Assembly (NCBI GenBank): GCA_009760855.2
Contig: WPIO01000001.1
Coordinates: 23,887,001 to 23,951,000, forward strand
DNA: 64,000 nt
Direction of reading: 5' to 3'
From: Cristatella mucedo
Lineage: Eukaryota > Bryozoa > Phylactolaemata > Cristatellidae
The position numbers were made by a program, and so were the translations under genes. Below are positions 1 to 12,542 of the stretch, piece after piece. Below the pieces are notes generated by a model. The model had not been told where the DNA came from. It saw only the letters and a list, made by a program, of their open reading frames with translations, and ran no database searches. Numbering within the stretch: the first letter of the stretch is position 1; each line of letters begins with the position of its first letter.

Positions 1-489
1 AGCAATGGCAACAGCAATAAGATGAAGCTACCGGAAGAACATCCGACGGCTGCAAAATTTAATGTGGTTCCATCCATAATGCCGGCATCACACTCGACTC
101 TGCCGGCAATGGTGAGGTTCGAGCCAAGACCGGCATTAGTAGCTGGGTGGTTCTAGAACGGACATTAAACAGAGGAGCAAGATTTCAACAGCACATTGCT
201 TTTTGAGTCAATAGCTAAGAGGGCTATTGAGCAGCTGCATGAAGCCACAACTTGCAGCAAACACATGCACACGAGCAAGATCACGTGACCAAACAGGACA
301 GTGCATTTGTGTAGATGCACGCATAGAGGCAGATGAGTGCACACAGCATGCCGGGGTATAAAGAACTTGGGCCTCCTAACGATGCTACCCTTTGTTTTAA
401 AGCCTGATACCATCCAATTCCATGGGAGGACACAAACGATAGTCACTTGATGCATTGGCAGCAAAAACCCATAGCCCTTTTCTCGTTCG

Positions 490-760
490 GGATGAGAAAG
501 CTATAAATATCTCTTGTCTTTTTTACTGTCTCTTAAAATTCACGAGCAAGTGGTAGACTTGCATAGGCAGCCACTACGACGGTGCAGCCATGCTAAATTT
601 ACTCCTGCAGCTGATTCGGGCACTTCCATTCTAGCAGTCACTTTCATCCTGCTTCACATAAGCCTCTCATTGCCACTTTGTTATGCGAGATGCATATTGG
701 TGGTAATCGACTGTGCACCAAAAGCTGTTTTGAGTTGCTGGTAATTAGTAGAGTACGCTG
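490..760 (+). mobile_element. possible very diverged LINE-B 3' fragment
   Basis: The part around 660-740 resembles a decayed copy of the LINE-B 3' region, which has a conserved block of the type CCCACTTTCTCTTTGTTGCG followed by GCGTACCGAAAGCCGCTTAG. Similarity is by eye only and weak in the left half. No coding capacity. Confidence 0.3.
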
Positions 761-1194
761 GAGAACTCTCCACCAATACAACAACTACTCAGACCCTAGG
801 GCCTCACGACAGATTTCAGACTGCGATGCATACGGCTATTTTAGAGCACCGACAAAGAACTATGTTAACCTCAGCTGCCAGTTGATAACATGTTGTTTTA
901 GCTCTGTACAAGTACAACTTTATTTGTGACAAAATTACATCCTGGTACAACCAAATTAACTGCCTACTTCGAGCTTACAAGCCCTGTTACAGTCTCCAAA
1001 AGTTAAGCCGTGGTTAGCTTGGAACACGCTAGGTCTACTAAGTGTAAGCTTGAGAAAGCATACTAAAGATTGCAACTGACGTTCTATCAACTGGCATATG
1101 ACAACTATCGTAGATTATTCGCATCAATCTTCGCTACAGACAAGTATAGTTTTTCTAAAAACGATGTGGAAACACAGACGCACTATCCAAAAAT

Positions 1195-2280
1195 AGCGAT
1201 ATCGAGATGCTGTCCCATGACGAGATGTATTCCCACTGTCCTGCTCATACGTTGCATTGATCTGCTGCTACCATGCATAACTAACATCAATAATATGTCA
1301 TTAGCCTCAGGTCATGTCCCAGCACCTTTCGAAAAAGCTGTAGTCAGGCCACTTCTCAAGAAATCAACACTAGACCAAGAGAACTTAAGCAGCTACCGCC
1401 CAGTCTCCCTTCTATCATTCCTATCAAAGACACTGGAATGGGTCGTGGCGGACCAGCTTAACTCATATATCGAAACCTCACACCTTGCTAGTAAGTTCCA
1501 GTCTGGCTTTAGAGCTAATCACTCCACAGAGTCAGCATTGCTTAGGGTATACAACGACCTACTTAGGAATGCAGACATGGGTAGATTGTCTCTGCTTGTT
1601 TTGCTCGATCTTTCGGCAGCTTTTGATACCATCGATCACAAAGATCTTCTAGAGCACCTCTCATCTCGCCTGGGCATCACTGGCACTGCTCTGCAGTGGT
1701 TCAGGTCCTATCTCAGTGGGAGACTCCAGAGTATTGACGTGAATTGACAAAGATCCTCTGAAGTACCTCTGAAATATGGAGTACCTCAGGGCTCCGTGCT
1801 AGGTCCGGTTCTTTTCACGGTTTATACTCTCCCTCTTGCTGATGTGATTGCCAAGCACAATCTAGGCTTTCATTTCTATGCGGATGACACTCAGTTGTAC
1901 CTTTGGTTTGATTCCTCCCAGCCTTCGAGCACCTCAAACTCTCTCAACTCGCTGCATGCATTGATGACATCCGCACATGGATGGCGGCAAATTTTCTAAA
2001 ACTAAACGATGATAAAACTAACTTACTTGTTATGGGCAAACCCAGTGTGATTCAGAGATTGGAAAGGCTGACTCCCAAAATTGGCCCCTTTTATAAGCTC
2101 TTGCATGCCTGTCTGAGTATAATAACTGGATGCTTTTGCATGATTCCCTATGTGGGAAGACCTTGCTACTCTAAGACTATCGGTTATTGCATCACTTGCA
2201 GCAAGGTGTAAAGCACCTGAATAGAAATTAAGTTCTCTTGGGGTGCTATATAAAAGACTTTATTGTTATTATTATTACTA
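1195..2280 (+). mobile_element. LINE-A copy with reverse transcriptase domain, degenerate
   Basis: Fragment of an L2/CR1-like non-LTR retrotransposon carrying much of the reverse transcriptase. In order: the entry motif SYRPVSLLSFLSKTLE, QSGFR, the motif A region LDLSAAFDTIDH, then [13 protein letters not shown], the catalytic FYADDTQLY box near 1876-1902, and [10 protein letters not shown]. One in-frame TGA at 1745-1747 lies inside an otherwise continuous reading frame, and a frameshift near 1950-1980 separates the YADD block from the next segment. The region between about 2080 and 2200 is shortened. The 3' end has the family's hairpin tail and a short ATT run at 2268-2280. The copy is 5' truncated and cannot make an active protein as it stands. 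Confidence 0.9.
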
Positions 2281-3129
2281 CATTCGACTGAAATGGCATC
2301 ATGGGTTGCTTACACTCAGCAGATGCATTTTGCTATGTGTGAGACAATGTATTAAGACTTGAGCAAAAAGTACTCCTAGAAAGCATCTGTTCAGGTTTTT
2401 GAAACCTAAAAACCCTGCATCTGCATGCCTCATGGAAATCAAGACAAGCCCTAAACATCTAGTTTCCTATCTGAACACTGCAAGAGAACTCTTGAGATAG
2501 GGTGAACGATTGCTGCTTGCTCTATCCAACTTTTTGCCCAATATTAGATAGTGTGTCTAATATCATTCCATAATTTACATAATTCGGGGCTCATCTTGAC
2601 AAAGTCTAGGTCTACTACTCTAAGTCTACATAGAAGTTGATTACGAGAAGCTAGGCGAGGACTTTCGTCGGGACAAACTGGACTTTGAATGCTATTACCA
2701 ATAATAGTATAAAAACAAAACATGATGGCCAACTATGTTTGGGGGCTTCTTCGAGAGAGCGATTTGCAGTATGGCTGCAAATCTAGATCATCTGATCATT
2801 TCTGACCGCTTTTGAGTGGCAATTTTTGTGATTTCAGGGGAAATACAAGTAAATAGTGAATGATTTACTGTTCTTTATAACTAAATGCGAACCCCAAGAT
2901 ACAAATTTAACAGTTTTCTAATCGGAAATGGATCAATTTCAAGTTAATCGCTGACCTAATCAAAAAAAGAAAATGTTTGAGGGATACTGGCCATTTTCTA
3001 AATTTTTAAGGCATGAGCAGGGAATGACACTTACAATGCAAGGACACAGCTATTAATATTATCATCGCTAACTTTAATCAAAGGGGTAATGGATTCGAAC
3101 TAGATGCTCTTACTGATAATTTTGCAATG

Positions 3130-3260
3130 TATCTAATTCTGTAAGTTCACAAAGCCATAAAGACTATGTGGGTGCTACGAAGGAGAGTTTTCTGCACTCA
3201 AAGTTTAAGCGGCTTTCGGCAGGAATTCGGTAGCCAACAGACTTCATCTCACACGACACA
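3130..3260 (-). mobile_element. LINE-B 3' end fragment
   Basis: Read on the minus strand, this matches the final part of LINE-B: the GAAGTCTGTTGGCTACCGAA block, the CCGAAAGCCGCTTA block, and the CACATAGTCTTTATGGCTTT block near the tail. It is a short diverged remnant with no reading frame. Confidence 0.6.
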
Positions 3261-4106
3261 GAGAAAATGAGAAGCATAGCTGAGTCAAATCCACAGGCAT
3301 GTGACCTTCAACCAAAGGCTGCAAAACCCCAACTGCCTGCCCTGACACTTGCTTAATACTTAAAGATGAGATGCAAGTTTGCCATTCTATGACTGCCCAA
3401 TTAACAGGGAAACAGGATGAGACTAAGTAAAAGACATAGTTAAAGGGGGAGACTGATTTGGTGAAGTGAGCTGCACCATGCTTCATCAGGCCTAAAGCAA
3501 TTTCATTCCCCTTACACTGGTCACCCACGGGCACCATCTAAGGACCTTTATTGATCGGCTGGAAGACGTCCAACACATAGAAAGAGCATTTAGTAATGAA
3601 TGAATGCACTTACACTATGCAACTAAGAAAGGTAGCAAGAATGCTAAGTTATATGACCCATCAGGAAAAAACATAGGAGAAACTTTGGCTTATAATACGA
3701 ACTCGACAAAACGATTTTGACAGGTCTAAATAATCAGGGACTAAATGGTCAAACAAAGTGTCGGTTGAAGTGGAACAGTCGGTATAAGTCTTACCTCTGC
3801 TTGTAGAGGCCGTGGGTTAAACTCATCATGTCAACGTGATTCCTATTTCTTTCCAGTGCCACAAGATCCCCTTTCGCTGGAAACCCGACTGACCGCAAAG
3901 CTACATATAAATATTTATTTGCTGTGGCTTCTCACCTCTAAGACTTCTATAGCACGAGCAACGACCTCGTTAGCACTGCCTCCAGCTTCCATAAGTAGCC
4001 AAGCCTACAAATTCAAGGAGTGAGCCATCAATATTTCACAAGACAATGCAAAGACTTGCTTCCACACTGCATGCACAACATTCACCCTATAATGCCTGCG
4101 AAAAAA

Positions 4107-4277
4107 ATGCTAGCTGATTTAACAGCTTCTTTTTGTATAGCGATAGAAGAGCCTTTGCGACTATCACCGCCGCTTGCAGTGGCAATAAAGGATCGCCCAC
4201 CATAGGATTCGAACCCACGACATCGGGGCTGAGGTCGTGAAAAGCAACCGCCTTACCTAGTGAGCCATTACGGCTGT
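4107..4277 (-). mobile_element. SINE-1, tRNA-derived
   Basis: Near full-length SINE-1 on the minus strand. Read in element orientation it starts with GCCGTAATGGCTCACTAGGT, which resembles a pol III A box. The GGTTCGAATCC B box follows, then a body ending in AAAAAGAAGCTGTTAAATCA. Between the boxes is the CACGACCTC...GAGGTCGTG inverted repeat typical of this family. It is not a functional tRNA because no cloverleaf can be drawn. Confidence 0.85.
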
Positions 4278-5699
4278 GAAGAAATCAAACCAGTCTCGAT
4301 AAAATCCAGAGAACGTTGATCAACTAACTTCAAGCCTATAGCACATTGCAGCAATATTCATGCATACAATGGCTTATATCGTGAATCTCACTTTGACAGC
4401 CTAGGATCTGGTCTTATTTAATGCAAGCCCTCAATGCAGTGATCCTGAGCAATATCACTTCGTTTGTGCTGCCAGTTTTCCTTTTAACAAGGGATTTAAT
4501 TAGGAATCCTTTGCTATTAGCTCTGTCGGTGATTCTCCAGCTTCAGCTGTGCTTTCCAAATTAGCCTTATTGTGAGATGTATTCCTTCAACCACTGAATA
4601 CTTACCGAAAGCCATCCATGCATGTTGGTACACATACTTTTCAGTGTGAAACCAACCAAGTCATTTGGTCTTCTTTGGGATATTGATGGGGCAAATGTGC
4701 ACATGCATACATAACACAGCAGAAACCTTACTAAGGTATGACACCATAACACGAAATGACTAGGACCTTAAGACAGACAGAAGAAGATACAAGATCGAAC
4801 AGCCACGAGACTGCACAGCAGGTCGACAGACACATGCATGAAAGCATATTGTGAGGAGGATTTCAACGGTATTACTAGGCGTTTCACAGCTGCTTTAATG
4901 ATTGCAAGCCATGAGAGTGCTGCTGCTCGTGCTTCTTTGAAAGCACTATATTGGGCTATCACCAGTGTTGTTCCATGGGTTTTCTTGCTGTTGGTCGGTG
5001 TCAAGTCCTGATACGGTTAACATTTATTGCTGAGCACCACAATCAATGGTCTGAATTTTGTAATTTGCACCATGGCTGATTCGCACTGTTAATTACCTAG
5101 CTGCTTCGGCAACCTTTCTGGCACTTTATTGGGCACTGCTCTCTGCTTCTTCCACTTTGCTGATCTCAACAAAATTTAGTCCTGAATAAACAGCTTCGAG
5201 AGTTCTTTCTATGATAACATATCAGTGAACAAACTACCGAGTAAGCATTCTTGATTGCTACATAGTACCTCGGCTGGAGGTTCAAAACTCGAAAACGCCG
5301 AGTGATTCAGCAGAGCACCGGATCCAACCATGTAAATCACGATCACAAATGAGAACCAAGGCCTTCAGAATGCAAGTTTCAGCTCACGTACATGCAGAGT
5401 TACACGGACTGATAAACCTGGGTCACAACCGAACTCACTGCAGCTATTGGGCAGCAAATCGACAGCCTACACACAAGCTTTTTTTGTCCTCTAAGCTCGC
5501 CCAGGCTTGCAAATCATGTCAACCACGAAACCCATGAAAAAAATATACTTTTGATCCTAACCATGGGTCGTCAAAAAAACTCAATATTCTTGGTACGTGA
5601 CGTCAGTAACAATGGCTGTACATGTCTACACAGGTATGAGATAAGCCATGCAGCTAGTGGGTTAGTCCTGAATGTTGTCCGACAAAAAATAAAAACCAT

Positions 5700-5800
5700 C
5701 AACCTACAATTTGGCCCTGGTGTGAGGTGTTTACCCTTAAAGATCAAGATCGTGGGCTCCAGCCTCGTAGCATATGTAAAGCCTGGATATAAATAAATTA
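5700..5800 (+). mobile_element. SINE-2 3' fragment
   Basis: Contains a B-box-like segment (GTGGGCTCCAGCCTCGTAGC) followed by CATATGTAAAGCCTGGAT, matching the 3' half of SINE-2 copies elsewhere in the window. The A-box half is missing or unrecognisable. An AT-rich run follows. Confidence 0.5.
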
Positions 5801-5832
5801 ATCCTTTTCGCAGCACTATGACAAGGAATTAT

Positions 5833-5846
5833 AAATAAATAAATAA

Positions 5847-5879
<33 letters not shown>
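5833..5879. repeat. AAAT and (TA)n microsatellite
   Basis: Three AAAT units run into a pure TA dinucleotide run of about 14 units. It lies directly after the SINE-2 fragment and may have grown from its AT-rich tail. Confidence 0.9.
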
Positions 5880-5883
<4 letters not shown>

Positions 5884-8530
5884 CAGCATGCGATAAATAA
5901 AAGCATATTATTCACAAGCATATACATAAGTGGGCACAAGCAGTAACAAACTATGCTCCTGAAGCACTGGCTGGTGATAATCTGTTGTTGATTACAGCAT
6001 GTTCCTTGACAAAAGTTAATTTGCCAGTCTTGCACCATTAGAATTGGTAACTGTACATGTAGCAATCAGGGCCTTCATATTGATTTTATATGAGATAGTT
6101 ATTATCTAAGACAGCTCAGGAGCTAGATGCAGACTTTTTCCCTATTCGTGAATGCACTGCCACTGAACAGCTCTGTCAGTACCAAGTCCTCAGATGGTGT
6201 CTGTGCTATCATAGTTGATAGACGAAGGTTACTCTCTGCATACATATTTGATTACTGCTAGGCGTTGACGTACTTTGAAGTATGCTACTTCCACCGGTAT
6301 GGGTCACCCAGCAGCAGCGATAGCTCCATTTCGGCAGGGGCTCGAGCACTCCTCACAACCTCAAAAGTTACTTCTAACGGTGCAGATCTAGTGCTTGTTA
6401 CTTACCCATCAGTGTCTTAGTGTACTAGCTTCGGGTTTGGAGAATTACAGAGCAAAAACGTTGAAGCTCAATAAAGTGTCAACAACAGCCAGCAAAATTT
6501 TGGAGGGGCTATTTTAAAATTCAACCAGACAATTGTCTGTAGGTGTCTATTGTGTGGCAATCTGTATACATCACTGGTACAAAATCTATTCTTGTTAGCA
6601 TTACACTGCCTAGTGGTGAATTGGGAGTCAGACAAAAAACCAGAAGGTGCTGCAGACAATACAGGAGCAATTGTAAGCATACTAGAGTGACAATGAACGA
6701 ACATGTAACCTCTGCTTACCTCTAGGCACGCTTGCTTGCACAATGCTTCATACACTGGTGCCTTATGAGGTGAATGAAAACCAGCACCTAGAACATACAA
6801 AGCGTGATTAGCAGGCAAAGCTATGCACATCAGCAGGTACAACGTTCAAGCAGATGACTGCACAGAATACATGTTAGCAGAAGCACATGCTTCACAGTAC
6901 TCGGTTTGTCTTTACTATACTTCAAGGCCCAACAGACATTGAAATTATTCGGACAAAGATAACAAATGTATTACTAATCGAAATGTATCAGTTCGGCGGA
7001 GAAGATCAAAAAAGGAAGTTTGGCAACTTGCAAATCTATTCGGGGAAGTTGCCACAGAGGTAAGAGAAACGAAAGCTCCTCTTCCCAAGTAAGCATGCGA
7101 ATCCCGATGACTGATCCCTGCTTAGGCGATGGCACATACGGAGATAAAGCAGCCCTAAGGCAACAACAAATCTTTCTGTGAGCTTTAGCCTTGAGGATGC
7201 AAATAAACCTATAATCCAAAGCCTCTCAACGTTGGAATATCAGCATCAGTGGTCCCATATAATAGATATCCTGTGCTCCCAATAGAACTTGAGCAGTGGT
7301 ATAAACTATGCCTGACGGCTGCCAAGAAGATTTAGACAAGCAGTCCAGCTCTGCACGATCTGTAGGAGCCAGAGATTTATTTGAGAGTCTGCAGAGAAAC
7401 GAGTTGCAATAAGCATGCCCATGCAGATCAACATGGGCAAGATTTGGTGGTTCTCTCGTGGCAGCCTCATAGGAGATGTCACCTGAGTTATTGTAGGCCC
7501 ACAACTCAAGCCGGTGATAGTATATCAAACATGTGAAAGGCGAGCTTGCAGTCTAAGACGGCATGAACATCAGGAGCCAAATCTGAATGCTGTATCCGAG
7601 TCCCCAGTCCTTATCAGTTATTGAACAGATAAAACAGCTTCCACTAGACGTCTCCAAACAGCAGTGCACATAAATGGCACTCACAATCAAAACTTGTTAA
7701 AGGGGTGGACTGAACTTTGACCTGCCTTGGCAGTCCAATCGCAGGCGAATCTCTTCAGACTGAGCTTATAAGCAGGGCTTCACCCGGATCGACCATCTTA
7801 CATAGTTGAGCAAATTCTCTACCGTGGCATTTGAACTGAGTCTCGTCTATCTTATTTGTCTGGGGTCTTGTCACGTCATGGTGATGATCACAAGGTAACT
7901 AGGGTCTGTGGTTTGTGGCAGATTATCATGGAAGTGGTGCCTAACACATTGTAAAATGAAGCTCCAAATATCCCAGTAAACAAAAATGATGACAAGCAAA
8001 GAGAACCGCCAGATGCAGATTCATACGATTTTTCTCATAGCCAAGTATAAGCAGGTAGTTTGAGCAAATAGTCGACAGTGGAAGCCACTCTAGCTAAAGA
8101 TAAAGAATAAGATCATCTGAAACCTTCTACAAAGACACAGAAAATTCAAGCTTGGCCAACATGGGCTCACAATTAAACAGCACCTTAAATGATGTGGATT
8201 TTCAATTTCAGCGATTGTCTTACCAGATCTTGCAAGCGCAATGTGGCATAAGAAAGTATATGAAGCTATCATGCTTTTTTGAATTTGTAGGTAGGTAACA
8301 TTCCCAGATCACATGAAGAACTGCCAGAAATCGTTTTCGGGTGTTTAATTGGGCATGAGGCTGTTTTGAAGATTGTGCAAGTTTCAGCCATGAGAAAGTC
8401 AACATTTATTAAAAATCATTGGGGAAAAAGTGAAGATCTCCATGCAATTATAACATAATATATGATTGAACTTATGTCAATTAACGACCTATGTGGTGAC
8501 TTCGAGTCTTAATGCAAAAAATTATATTTT

Positions 8531-8612
8531 GCCCACTGCAAGCAGGAGTGCTAGCTGCTGAGGCTCTCCTGTCGCTATATAAATGAGGCTATTGAGTCAG
8601 CTGGCTACTTTA
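8531..8612 (+). mobile_element. SINE-1 3' half
   Basis: Matches the 3' half of SINE-1 only: CCACTGCAAGC, then GGCTCTCCTGTCGCTATATA and GAGGCTATTGAGTCAGCT. The A and B boxes are absent, so this is a truncated copy. Confidence 0.65.
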
Positions 8613-8989
8613 CTACTAGTAATGTATATAATAAATAGTAATGATAAACGACCCCTATAATACGTTGGGCTTGTAAGTTAGTTAGTCTGTAAGTCTGTCA
8701 GTCACATTTTATATTTAGTCCTGGGGGTAATATTTATCACACTACTACGATGGTTCAGAAACGACTGGTTAAAAAAGGGGAGACAATTTTCTAACTTATA
8801 CATGTGGCTACAACATGCACTCTCACAGTTGAAATTGAAATACTAGAACTTAACAGGAACATGAACTTAAAAAAGAATTTTTCAAAGGCTGGCCATCGGA
8901 TTCTAGCAACTTTTGCTCTTCGCACTCCGACACTTTTGCTGTTGCCCGAAGTGACTGCTGGTGCTTCAGGCACTTCTCAGCTTCTGCTT

Positions 8990-9050
8990 GGCCCAGCTGA
9001 GTTGGCCCCAGCCGAGTTGACCTAGCTGAGTTGGCCCAGCTGAGTTGGCA
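8990..9050 (+). repeat. short tandem repeat, about 15-bp unit
   Basis: Four imperfect copies of a unit close to CCCAGCTGAGTTGGC in a row, differing by one to three bases each. A 73-residue open frame runs through it and ends PAELAPAELT, which simply reflects the repeat. Confidence 0.75.
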
Positions 9051-9135
9051 TATTGGAAAGCTGCCGGAGTGAGCATGACTGACTGCAAGTCGTGCAGCAT
9101 CTGCAGTTGGTAAGGGATGGACACGTTGGTTATAA

Positions 9136-9420
9136 CATGTAATGTAATGTCATGTACTGTATCTCCATCTGTAACTCCACAGAGCCACAAAGACCGACTG
9201 TGTGAGTGTTCCGCAGGAGAGTTTTGTATAGCTCACTCACAGCCTAAGCAGCTTTCGGTACGCATTCGGAAGCCAACAGACTTCATCTCATGCAACAATG
9301 AAAAAGTGGGAGGCTTAGCAGAGTCGGGAGAGCAGTTGATGTAGTTAGTAGCATGGAAGTAGCAGCTCAGGACCGCTTAAAAGAATGAGCCATGGTCGGC
9401 AGCAGGAGAGTAGCTGTCGT
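9136..9420 (-). mobile_element. LINE-B 3' fragment
   Basis: Minus-strand copy of the LINE-B 3' end. On the plus strand it begins with ATGTAATGTAATGTCATGTA, the complement of the ATTAC tail. Next come TCCATCTGTAACTCCAC, the complement of the last conserved block, and GCTTTCGGTACGCATTCGG further on. Confidence 0.75.
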
Positions 9421-9547
9421 TGACATACAGAGTGTCAACAGGCATAAACACACGCAGTACAATCCACAACCCAGCCAATACTGGGAGGAAGGGGGTGTGT
9501 TTTAGCTTCTTTTTATATCGTCAAGCCATGGGCTCTTGACGTCAATC

Positions 9548-10345
9548 GGGGGGGGGGGGTGAGTTCCTAGCTTTGGTAGAAAACCACCTAAAAGGACGGT
9601 CGCCAAAGGATGTGAGGTGTGCTGAAGGCATACATAAACGACTCGAGTCAGAAGAGCAGGTATTGCAATGTCTAGCCAGAGTAGGAAGTAGTTTGGATAG
9701 GTAGGTCATAGCAAGATAATAAAGAGACCTAAAAAAGAGTGATACAACCTTAAAAGTCGCTTGCCGGAAGCCCTTGCAGGTCGGTGAGAAAAGATGTACT
9801 GTGGCAGCTGCTACACATAGGTCAGGCACACCTGGCTGCAGTTTTGCAGCAACTGTAATCACCCTGTTGCACCAAAACCTGCAAGTATTGAGATACAAAA
9901 GTCACTACAGGATGTCCCAAATACATGGACTAACTTGGATGTGGTATCCCTGTCTAAGCAGGCCTGCATTCTAACAATGCCATGTAGCCGAAAGTAGGCA
10001 GACTTGGCTGTGGAGCTGAGTGATTGCCAAGTGAAACTTCACATTGGAGCAAGGCGGCCAGTTTTGTGTAGATGCTATAGGATATATGCTGGCCGAGCAC
10101 GTTTTGAGAGTTGGGTTTTCCCATTTCTGAGTAGTACCAGGTTTGTCCATAGCTAGGAAATTGGTTTTACCGTCACTCAATTTGAGGAAGTTTGCTACCA
10201 TCCAAGTGCTAAAATCAGAAATATAGGCTGTACACAGGAGTTGAGAGAGCTTGAGGTTCTAGAAGTCGGAGAGGGATCAAAGCATAGGTATAGACAGGTG
10301 AGTATCACTTGCATAAAAATTAAAGCCTGACACGTATTAGTAACG
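9548..10345 (-). mobile_element. LINE-A fragment, 3' half of ORF2
   Basis: Minus-strand LINE-A. Translated pieces in order: IFMQVILTCLYLCFDPS (damaged YADD region), MVANFLKLSDGKTNF, a linker, then HLFSPTCKGFRQATFKVVSL, FRSLYYLAMTYLSKLL and SFGDRPFRWFSTKARNS. The last is the family's conserved SFGDRAFSSYAPKAWNSL block. Frameshifts separate the pieces. The 3' end stops at a run of ten G (9548-9557), without the family hairpin or ATT tail. Confidence 0.8.
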
Positions 10346-10682
10346 TTGTACAAGCAATATAAAGGACTGCAGGCGATGATTAAGACCATCTATGTGAGAA
10401 ATAAAATACTCACAAACGAGCATTTTAGGAATTTTCTGCTAAGCCTATCATTGTGTGGTAATTTTCTGGGCCTGGTGCAGGAAAAAATTCAAAGCACTTC
10501 AAAACATAACATGGCTTATAAAGAAGTCGATTTCGGCGAACGCTAATCGAGAAGCGTCAATTATTTGAGATATTAGCCCTAACATGCATTACAAATTTTC
10601 TCGTGTACATTAGTTCGTGGAAATGAAAAGGGTGCTTCGTTTGCCACTTGACTTAGACTTTAAGTGCACTACAAAAATCTCC

Positions 10683-10749
10683 TGGTCGCGGGAAACACTG
10701 TTGCGTCTGTAGAATGCTCCCACAGACGTAACAGTGCTTCCCGCGACCA
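10683..10749. repeat. long hairpin, 28-nt arms and 11-nt loop
   Basis: Left arm 10683-10710 and right arm 10722-10749 are inverted complements at 26 of 28 positions. As RNA, one mismatch becomes a G-U pair. The arms are GC-rich (they begin TGGTCGCGGGAA). The hairpin lies in AT-rich unique DNA just before a LINE-B tail and matches no other repeat here. Confidence 0.9.
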
Positions 10750-10777
10750 CGGCGCGCGGCTTTAGAAAGACACTATA

Positions 10778-11320
10778 TTAAGTCCTTGTGGCTTTGTGGA
10801 GTTACAGACAGAGATACATTACATTAAAACATCTTATTAGAAAGACCCGCCACGGCTTAGCTCCTACATACCTAGCTGAACTGTTGACCCGTTTTCAGCC
10901 TCCTCGTGCCCTCAGGTCTTCTATGGACAATAAATTAGCTGTTCCATTCCTCCGTTTAAAGACCGTTGGCGACAGAAGCTTTTGCTCTGCAGATTCTAGA
11001 CTGAGGAACTTGCTTCCACAATTTTTATGCAAAGACAACTAATCTCCTGCTTCCGACTATGGCTCATCCTTTTCAGTAGTCCTGAGCTGCTACTTTCATG
11101 CTACTCACTACATCGACTGCTCTCCTGATTCTGCAATGCTTCCCACTTTCTCTTTGTTGCGTGAGATGAAGTCTGTAGGCTACCGAATGCATATCGAAAG
11201 CCGCTTAGGTAGTGAGTGCACTATAAACAAATCTCCTGTGTAACACCCACATAGTCTTTGTGGCTTTGTGGAGCTACAGAGGGAGATACATTACATAACA
11301 TGACATTTCATTACATTACA
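10778..11320 (+). mobile_element. LINE-B 3' end, two truncated copies in tandem
   Basis: First a bare tail (10778-10825: CTTTGTGGAGTTACAGACAG, then ATTACATT). Then comes a 5'-truncated copy starting near 10845 with translation KTRHGLAPTYLAELLTRFQP and a second conserved stretch SRLRNLLPQF near the end of ORF2. The 3' untranslated region and an ATTACATT tail at 11285-11320 follow. A stop after LCKDN probably marks the natural end of ORF2. Confidence 0.85.
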
Positions 11321-12462
11321 TTCGTGTACCTGCATGGACAGCGATTATACCCTTCGCGGAATCCAGCGTTCTTTGCTGTCGACTGAGTACTTCTGCAGAA
11401 TATTTAAGGCCCAAATATCTGGCACTGCTATTCCGGAGCACCGTTAGGCACCTACACACAAGCCAACTAATGTAAAGCAGGCCCAGCAGCAGATCCACAG
11501 GGCTCTAACAGCACGTGCCGGAAGTTTTCGCTCAGTGGGGTTTATGTGCAGCCGCACGGCGAACCAAAAGCCATTAAAACCGTCATAGGAGTCAGTAGTT
11601 TCTGATTTCTATTATAGTTTTTATCATTTTTACGTAAAAATGAAAGAGAAACTTTACATTGACTCTTGCAAAACCCGTAATGGAGCTGGTACCTCGGCTG
11701 TTCTAGTTTGGTCGTTGCCTGTGAGTGGTTGTAGGTACGTCCAGGGTGAGCAGCTTTGGAATATAAACGATTGCGTATTTCACCGGCCAGACCGAATTAG
11801 TTACCTAGTCACAACCTGCTGTATGCCTTTATCATCATGTACGCGCTGTTGGGATCCTGCTCGATAGGCGAAATTGGCTTATGAACATTCACGTTTTCCA
11901 TGGCATATAGTCTTGCCCTTATCAGATTGTGTTGCCGCTAAAGCGATTTGGCGGCCGTTACCTTTCCGAAAATTAGGCTTGGAACTCATACACAGTTTTC
12001 ATACAGCCCTCGAAAATTCTAGATCAATGCTTGACCACAGCTTTACAATAGGGCGACAGCGCTCGCAGAGCTATTTCAGTTGTCACACATCTGCTCAAGG
12101 CTTTTTTTCTGAGCAGCTGCGAGCCTATGGGTTTCCAACTCGCGGTGCTCGGAGTGCGATCCCTTAGCTTTACTCGCACGAAGTGCCATGCCTCAAAGCA
12201 ACGAGTGGGTGCTACCTCGGTCTCCAGCAACAAACCTTTTCCGACACTCAGTTGTTAACCCCCTCACGTCGCAACCTGCCGGCTACAGGAGAGATCCTGG
12301 TGCTAATTCTACGCGGCGACAAGGCAATGCAGCTTTCTCTCCATGTAGCGACCAGGCAGACTGGCCGCGCGTATTTTCTATTCCGAAACGATTAACTAGT
12401 AGCTGCTGCTGCCGGCTAGCCAAATGCCACTCGATTGATGGGCGCGTGTTGTTTTCACTTCA
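11321..12462. other. region upstream of SDHAF1; promoter and 5' UTR expected
   Basis: No repeat or gene recognised. GC content rises from about 11900 onward, with several CpG-containing motifs, which suits a promoter region for the gene at 12543. A good splice acceptor (TGTTTTCACTTCAG) ends at 12463, so the SDHAF1 message may have a 5' UTR intron. The upstream exon and its donor were not identified. Open frames of up to 123 codons here overlap one another and resemble no family I know. Confidence 0.4.
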
Positions 12463-12542
12463 GGATCTAGCCGCCGTTGGAAAGCTTGTACTTAATCACT
12501 TCGGCATGGTACTTTCCAGCAGCATCAGTCGCAAGGTTGCCA

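Noticed and set aside
1070-1999. Functional reverse transcriptase gene
   Set aside because: In-frame stop at 1745, frameshift near 1950 and missing 5' half; one of many dead copies.
3785-3850. Possible SINE-1 fragment (CTTACCTCTGCTTGTAGAGG, GTGGGTTAAACTC)
   Set aside because: Only a decayed B-box-like match; too short to call.
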